Of a stretch of 23,886 bases of DNA, positions 22,797 to 23,886 are shown piece after piece. Where the stretch lies: contig CAVPEV010000063.1 of the NCBI GenBank assembly GCA_963703555.1, positions 1 to 23,886 of the forward strand, written 5' to 3'. Source of the DNA: CAVPEV01 sp963703555. Lineage in GTDB: Bacteria; Actinomycetota; Actinomycetes; Actinomycetales; Cellulomonadaceae. The notes under the pieces were generated by a model. It saw nothing but the letters and a program-made list of their open reading frames with translations, made no database searches and had not been told where the DNA came from. The translations under genes were made by a program, and so were the position numbers. Within the stretch, counting starts at the first letter, position 1. Every line of letters starts with the position of its first letter.

Positions 22797-23472
22797 CGTC
22801 TTCGATTCATGTCATTCGAGGTCCCCCTTGGCCCCCGTGCTCGTGAGAGTAGCACGGCCTCGGAGAGGTTGCATGTCAGCAGGTCAGCCTGGGCGCCCAC
22901 TTCGGGGCGCACTGTGGTGCGCGAAAATGCCCGCGCGTTCCTACTGGTCAGCGCCGTGGAGCCCGAATCTTCGCGTCAGGACGCATGTGATTGGGGGTTG
23001 CGGGCGCTGCGTCGACCAGCCGGGAGCCGTACGTCGCGGGCGGGTGACAGCCAGCGCGCGGCGACGATTTGTCGGTCCGCTGAGAACTTCGTGTAGCGGC
23101 GCACCGGATGTCAGCGCGAAGCATCGGTGGAGCACCGTGGCGGGCGTTCCGACTGCTCACCCAAGTCAGCTCCAGTTTCGTCACTGGCGCCGGGCTTCGG
23201 TGGGCGGGCTTAGGCAGCCGAGCCTTAGCGCCGGGTTGTTGGGTCGTCAAGGCTGCGCCGTCACCGCCCGCGCCCGGGGGCCCGCGAGCTGGAGGCCGAC
23301 TGCCGCCGGAGCCTGCGATGTGCCAGCCGGGCTCTTGGGTGTACGGGGTCTGAGCCTGGATCCGCCGGCCGGGTTGGCGTGAGGTGCGGGTCGTGAGGGC
23401 CGGATGCTCCTGTGACCTGCGAGAATGGAACTTGTCGAGAGCGCCCAGCCGCTAGGAACAGGAGCACCGGTA
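22797..23472. other. Gene-poor stretch between the secreted protein and the IS1380-type element
   Basis: No frame on either strand shows a recognisable protein or a convincing start. It holds the promoter/leader of the secreted protein gene at its left end and, from about 23409, the putative end of the next insertion element. Between them (22870-23400) I see nothing I can name. The composition is mixed and it may be decayed mobile-element DNA. Confidence 0.5.
22835..22857. promoter_or_regulatory. Inverted repeat upstream of the secreted protein gene
   Basis: CCGTGCT (22835-22841) and AGCACGG (22851-22857) are exact reverse complements around a 9-base centre. They lie 39-61 bases before the ATG at 22796. 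A -10-like TACTCT on the minus strand (22851-22846) overlaps it. It could be an operator or a leader hairpin. Confidence 0.35.
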
Positions 23473-23886
23473 GTGCGAGTTTCCCATGACTTTTCCGCCG
23501 AGTTCGACGATGACAACCTGATCGCTGCTGGTGGGCTGGTGCCGGTGATGGTGCTCGCGGAATCCGCCGGGCTGTCGGATCTGGTCGATGAGCACGTCAC
23601 CGTCGCAGGTAGCGCCGGGGCGAACGCCGATGTGAAGGTGGGCGCGCTGGTGGCCGGGATGGTCGCTGGGGCCGACAGCATCAGCCACATGGACCTGGTC
23701 CGCCACGGCGGGATGGGTCGGGCGTTCAGCGAGGTGCGGGCTGCTACGACGCTGGGCACCCACCTGCGCGGGTACACGTTCGGGCACGTTTGTCAGCTGG
23801 ACGCGATCGCCTCGCGGCTGCTGACCGCGCTGGCGGTGCGAGTGCCCGCACTGCTGCGGGGCGCCGATGAGATGACCTACCTGGAC
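23409..23886 (+). mobile_element. IS1380-family insertion sequence, left part
   Basis: The element is defined by the transposase gene that starts at 23473 and continues past the window edge. The left end is a guess: CCTGTGACCTGCGAG at 23409 resembles the CC-starting ends of this family, but the other end is not in the window to compare. Confidence 0.6.
23473..23886 (+). CDS. IS1380-family transposase, N-terminal part
   Basis: The first 138 codons are present, open to the right edge. The GTG at 23473 has CAGGAG about 9 bases upstream. The sequence VRVSHDFSAEFDDDNLIAAG … LVPVMVLAESAGLSDLVDEH … GANADVKVGALVAGMVAGAD … DLVRHGGMGRAFSEVRAATT … LGTHLRGYTFGHVCQLDAIA … LRGADEMTYLD is the standard start of actinobacterial IS1380 transposases, ending at the first catalytic-Asp region (YLD-x-D). 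No damage is visible in this part, so the copy may be intact. Confidence 0.92.
   Translation, partial: MRVSHDFSAEFDDDNLIAAGGLVPVMVLAESAGLSDLVDEHVTVAGSAGANADVKVGALVAGMVAGADSISHMDLVRHGGMGRAFSEVRAATTLGTHLRGYTFGHVCQLDAIASRLLTALAVRVPALLRGADEMTYLD

Noticed and set aside
22414..23382. A 322-aa plus-strand frame over the secreted protein and the gene-poor region
   Set aside because: No ribosome site and no recognisable domain; it is partly antisense to a gene with a clear signal peptide and terminator.

Overview
This is high-GC DNA with GTG starts, strong AGGAGG-type ribosome sites, start-stop overlaps and actinobacterial-type families (NrtR, DUF5317, nadA-nadB-nadC order, IS256 and IS1380 transposases). 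It most likely comes from an actinomycete chromosome; I cannot name the genus. No tRNA, rRNA or CRISPR array was seen.

Layout. (1) 1-4031, minus strand: an L-rhamnose block in the order rhaI, rhaB, a DeoR-family regulator, and the start of a rhamnose-type ABC binding lipoprotein that runs off the left edge. A promoter/operator region lies in front of the regulator. (2) 4192-9495: a decayed McrC-like restriction gene on the minus strand. Divergent from it is an intact 1232-aa RecB-like nuclease/SF1 helicase, preceded by a short ORF that overlaps its start as ATGA. (3) 9554-11094: a MerR regulator and an aldo/keto reductase, joined by a textbook 19-bp-spacer MerR promoter that probably gives a leaderless mRNA. 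(4) 11116-13918, minus strand: a 36-aa ORF, a membrane GGDEF-EAL protein and a DUF5317 membrane protein, tightly packed. A candidate FliA (flagellar sigma) promoter lies upstream. (5) 14336-19014: NrtR facing the nadA-nadB-nadC operon, a complete de novo quinolinate/NaMN pathway with its likely repressor. (6) 19031-20344: an S33-type prolyl aminopeptidase, convergent with nadC. (7) 20406-23886: accessory DNA. It holds a gene tail cut by a defective IS256-family element, a secreted six-cysteine protein paired with a small membrane protein, about 0.6 kb without genes, and the start of an IS1380-family element running off the right edge.

Working together: rhaI and rhaB carry out the first two steps of rhamnose catabolism, with uptake (rhaS) and a DeoR regulator alongside. 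NadB and NadA make quinolinate from aspartate and DHAP, and NadC converts it to NaMN. The MerR protein probably switches on the reductase. The most novel-looking pieces are the secreted Cys-rich protein with its small membrane partner, the 36-aa ORF fused by overlap to the cyclic-di-GMP gene, and the leader ORF of the nuclease-helicase.
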